NCBI GenBank assembly: GCA_023457475.1
Contig: JAEWLO010000305.1
Location: forward strand, 1 to 11,307
Source of the DNA: Pseudomonadota bacterium
GTDB taxonomy: Bacteria; Pseudomonadota; Gammaproteobacteria; Xanthomonadales; Xanthomonadaceae
Direction of reading: 5' to 3'
Length of the DNA: 11,307 nucleotides
Of the stretch, positions 6,970 through 11,307 are shown piece after piece (the stretch's first letter is position 1; every line of letters begins with the position of its first letter). The notes beneath the pieces are model-generated. The model was not told the DNA's origin, searched no databases, and saw only the letters and a list, made by a program, of their open reading frames with translations. A program made the position numbers and the translations under genes.

Positions 6970-7890
6970 TCACGCATCGTGCAACTGCAATGGCTTCTTC
7001 CACAGCTTCCAGCGCTGCGCCTTTTCCAGCTCGAAGCGCAGGCCATCCTCGAAATCCAGCACCAGCCGGCGCAACTCACCGCGCTGCAACGCCGCCAGCA
7101 ATGGCCGGATCGCATCACTGCCCAGCTGCTCCAGCGAACGCAGCTGGCGCAGGTCCACCAACGCGTCCACGGTCTGGTCGCCATCGGACTCCACGCCCGC
7201 CGCCTTGGCCAGGGCCTGCAGCAGGGCTTCGCGGCTGCGCACCTGCGCATAGGCCGTGCTCACGCGCTGCGGCAGCGTGCCGCCGCCCCAGAACCACAGC
7301 GAATTGATCGCGCGCTTGCCGGCGGCCACCCGCTGGGCGTTCCACTCGTGCTGGTGCAGCACGACCTGCGCCTCGGTCAGCAGCGCCCGCCAGAGGCGAC
7401 CGGCGTCCCCCTGCGGCAGATGGTCGAACAGATCATCGCCCAGCACATCGTCCGGCGCGACAAACACCGGCAGCTGGATCTCCGCCGGCAACCGCAGGTA
7501 CCAGCGGCCCGGCACCGGCGCATCGAGCGTGAAGCCATAACCGGCGAACAGCGGCTGCAGGGCGGGCAGCAGCGCGGCCACGTCTTCGGGGCCGGGACGC
7601 AGCGTGTCGCCGTGTCCCATCATGCGTGCACCCTGCATGTCCGGCGCGACATTGGCGGGATCGGCACGCAGCCACACGCCATCCACCGCATCGCCGACAT
7701 CCAGCTGCCGGGTCAGTGCGGCCACCGACCAGTGCGCCGGCTGCAGCTGGAAATGCCGCTGCAGCTGGGCGCGCTCGCCCGCTTCAACACTGCTGCGCTC
7801 GGCGCGCCCGAGCGCCCTGGCCACGTCATCAGGCAAGGGCGCGGCCGGGAAACGGCTGCGCGCCGGGAGCAACAGCGTCGCGGTCGCCAT
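6970..7890 (-). CDS. rpfE: RpfE-type protein, related to cofactor-independent phosphoglycerate mutase-like proteins
   Basis: A 306-residue, apparently cytoplasmic protein with no signal peptide or membrane segment. It matches the protein encoded between greA and recJ in Xanthomonas, called RpfE because it lies at the edge of the rpf cluster that controls DSF signalling; databases often label this family phosphoglycerate mutase, though its enzymatic activity is not established to my knowledge. Visible conserved blocks are WLRADPANVAPDMQGARMM (73-91), LHQHEWNAQR (178-187) and INSLWFWGGG (195-204), whose His, Asp and Asn residues could be functional. A Lys/Trp-rich tail (287-300) precedes the end. 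It starts 6 bp after the greA stop with no strong ribosome binding site, so translation probably depends on coupling to greA. The identification rests on gene order plus remembered motifs. Confidence 0.75.
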   Translation of the reverse strand: MATATLLLPARSRFPAAPLPDDVARALGRAERSSVEAGERAQLQRHFQLQPAHWSVAALTRQLDVGDAVDGVWLRADPANVAPDMQGARMMGHGDTLRPGPEDVAALLPALQPLFAGYGFTLDAPVPGRWYLRLPAEIQLPVFVAPDDVLGDDLFDHLPQGDAGRLWRALLTEAQVVLHQHEWNAQRVAAGKRAINSLWFWGGGTLPQRVSTAYAQVRSREALLQALAKAAGVESDGDQTVDALVDLRQLRSLEQLGSDAIRPLLAALQRGELRRLVLDFEDGLRFELEKAQRWKLWKKPLQLHDA

Positions 7891-7896
7891 GCGCGG

Positions 7897-8369
7897 TCAG
7901 GCCACGTACTGGACGCTGACGATTTCGTACTCGCGCTGGCCGGCCGGCGCGTCGATGGTGATGCTGTCGCCTTCGTTCTTGCCGATCAACGCACGCGCCA
8001 CCGGCGAGGAGATGGCGATCAACCCCAGTTTGATGTCCGCTTCCAGGTCGCCGACGATCTGGTACTGCTTCTCTTCGTCGGATTCCACGTCGGCGAGGGT
8101 CACGCTGGCGCCGAACACCACCTTGCTGCCGGCATTGAGCTTGGTGATGTCGATGATCTCGGCATGCGACAGCTCACCTTCCAGCTGCTTGATGCGGCCT
8201 TCGATGAAACCCTGCTCCTCGCGGGCAGCGTGGTATTCGGCGTTTTCCTTCAGGTCGCCGTGCTCACGCGCTTCGGCGATCGCGGCGATGACCTTCGGCC
8301 GCTTCACCGACTTCAGGTGATCCAGCTCGTCGCGCAGCTTCTGCGCGCCTTTCAACGTGATCGGGGCTC

Positions 8370-8373
<4 letters not shown>
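7897..8373 (-). CDS. greA: Transcription elongation factor GreA
   Basis: GreA binds the secondary channel of RNA polymerase and stimulates cleavage of the nascent RNA in backtracked complexes, restoring elongation. The length, 158 residues, is standard. Residues 1-75 form the predicted antiparallel coiled coil, with the acidic tip GDLKENAEYHAA at 39-50; D40 and E43 correspond to the catalytic acidic pair of the E. coli protein. Residues about 80-158 are the FKBP-like domain, with SPVARALIGKNEGD at 122-135. The ATG overlaps the carB stop (ATGA), and AAGGAG lies eight bases upstream inside carB, so greA is translationally coupled to carB while having a strong binding site of its own. It is followed 6 bp later by rpfE. 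Confidence 0.98.

Positions 8374-11307
<2,934 letters not shown>

Noticed and set aside
5214..7307. 697-codon plus-strand open frame
   Set aside because: It is antisense to recJ and rpfE, both well supported; composition is Gln/Arg/His-rich with no domain.

Overview
The window is chromosomal DNA from a GC-rich gammaproteobacterium of the Xanthomonadaceae, most likely Stenotrophomonas. Two things point there: the minus-strand gene order carB-greA-rpfE-recJ, which borders the rpf (DSF quorum-sensing) region in Xanthomonas and relatives, and three copies of a short GTAG-tailed palindrome that looks like the SMAG/REP repeat family of Stenotrophomonas. The species is an inference; no rRNA or tRNA gene is present.

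Layout, left to right. At 1-2913 (minus) lies a large exported protein with VIT, von Willebrand A, TPR-like and DUF2135 regions. A 128-bp divergent intergenic region separates it from a plus-strand exported DUF1176-family protein (3042-4115). That gene converges, with only 2 bp between stop codons, on a two-gene minus-strand unit of unknown function (4118-4971): a small soluble protein and a two-helix membrane protein whose reading frames overlap by one base. This unit looks less GC-rich than the rest and is the most accessory-looking part of the window. At 4972-5198 there is no gene, but there is an inverted pair of SMAG-like palindromes just after recJ.

From 5199 to the right edge runs a compact minus-strand housekeeping operon read right to left: carB (5' end outside the window), greA (ATGA overlap with carB), rpfE (6 bp after greA) and recJ. 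A single SMAG-like hairpin sits in the only real gap of this operon, directly ahead of the recJ ribosome binding site.

Functionally, carB makes carbamoyl phosphate for pyrimidines and arginine, greA rescues backtracked RNA polymerase, recJ is a 5'-3' single-strand exonuclease of repair, and rpfE is a conserved protein named for its location in the rpf cluster. The left half holds envelope proteins of poorly known role. I see no mobile-element gene, CRISPR array, RNA gene or convincing undescribed system. The best candidates for novelty are the 4118-4971 pair, the TonB-receptor-like motif inside the vWA protein, and the hairpin elements around recJ.
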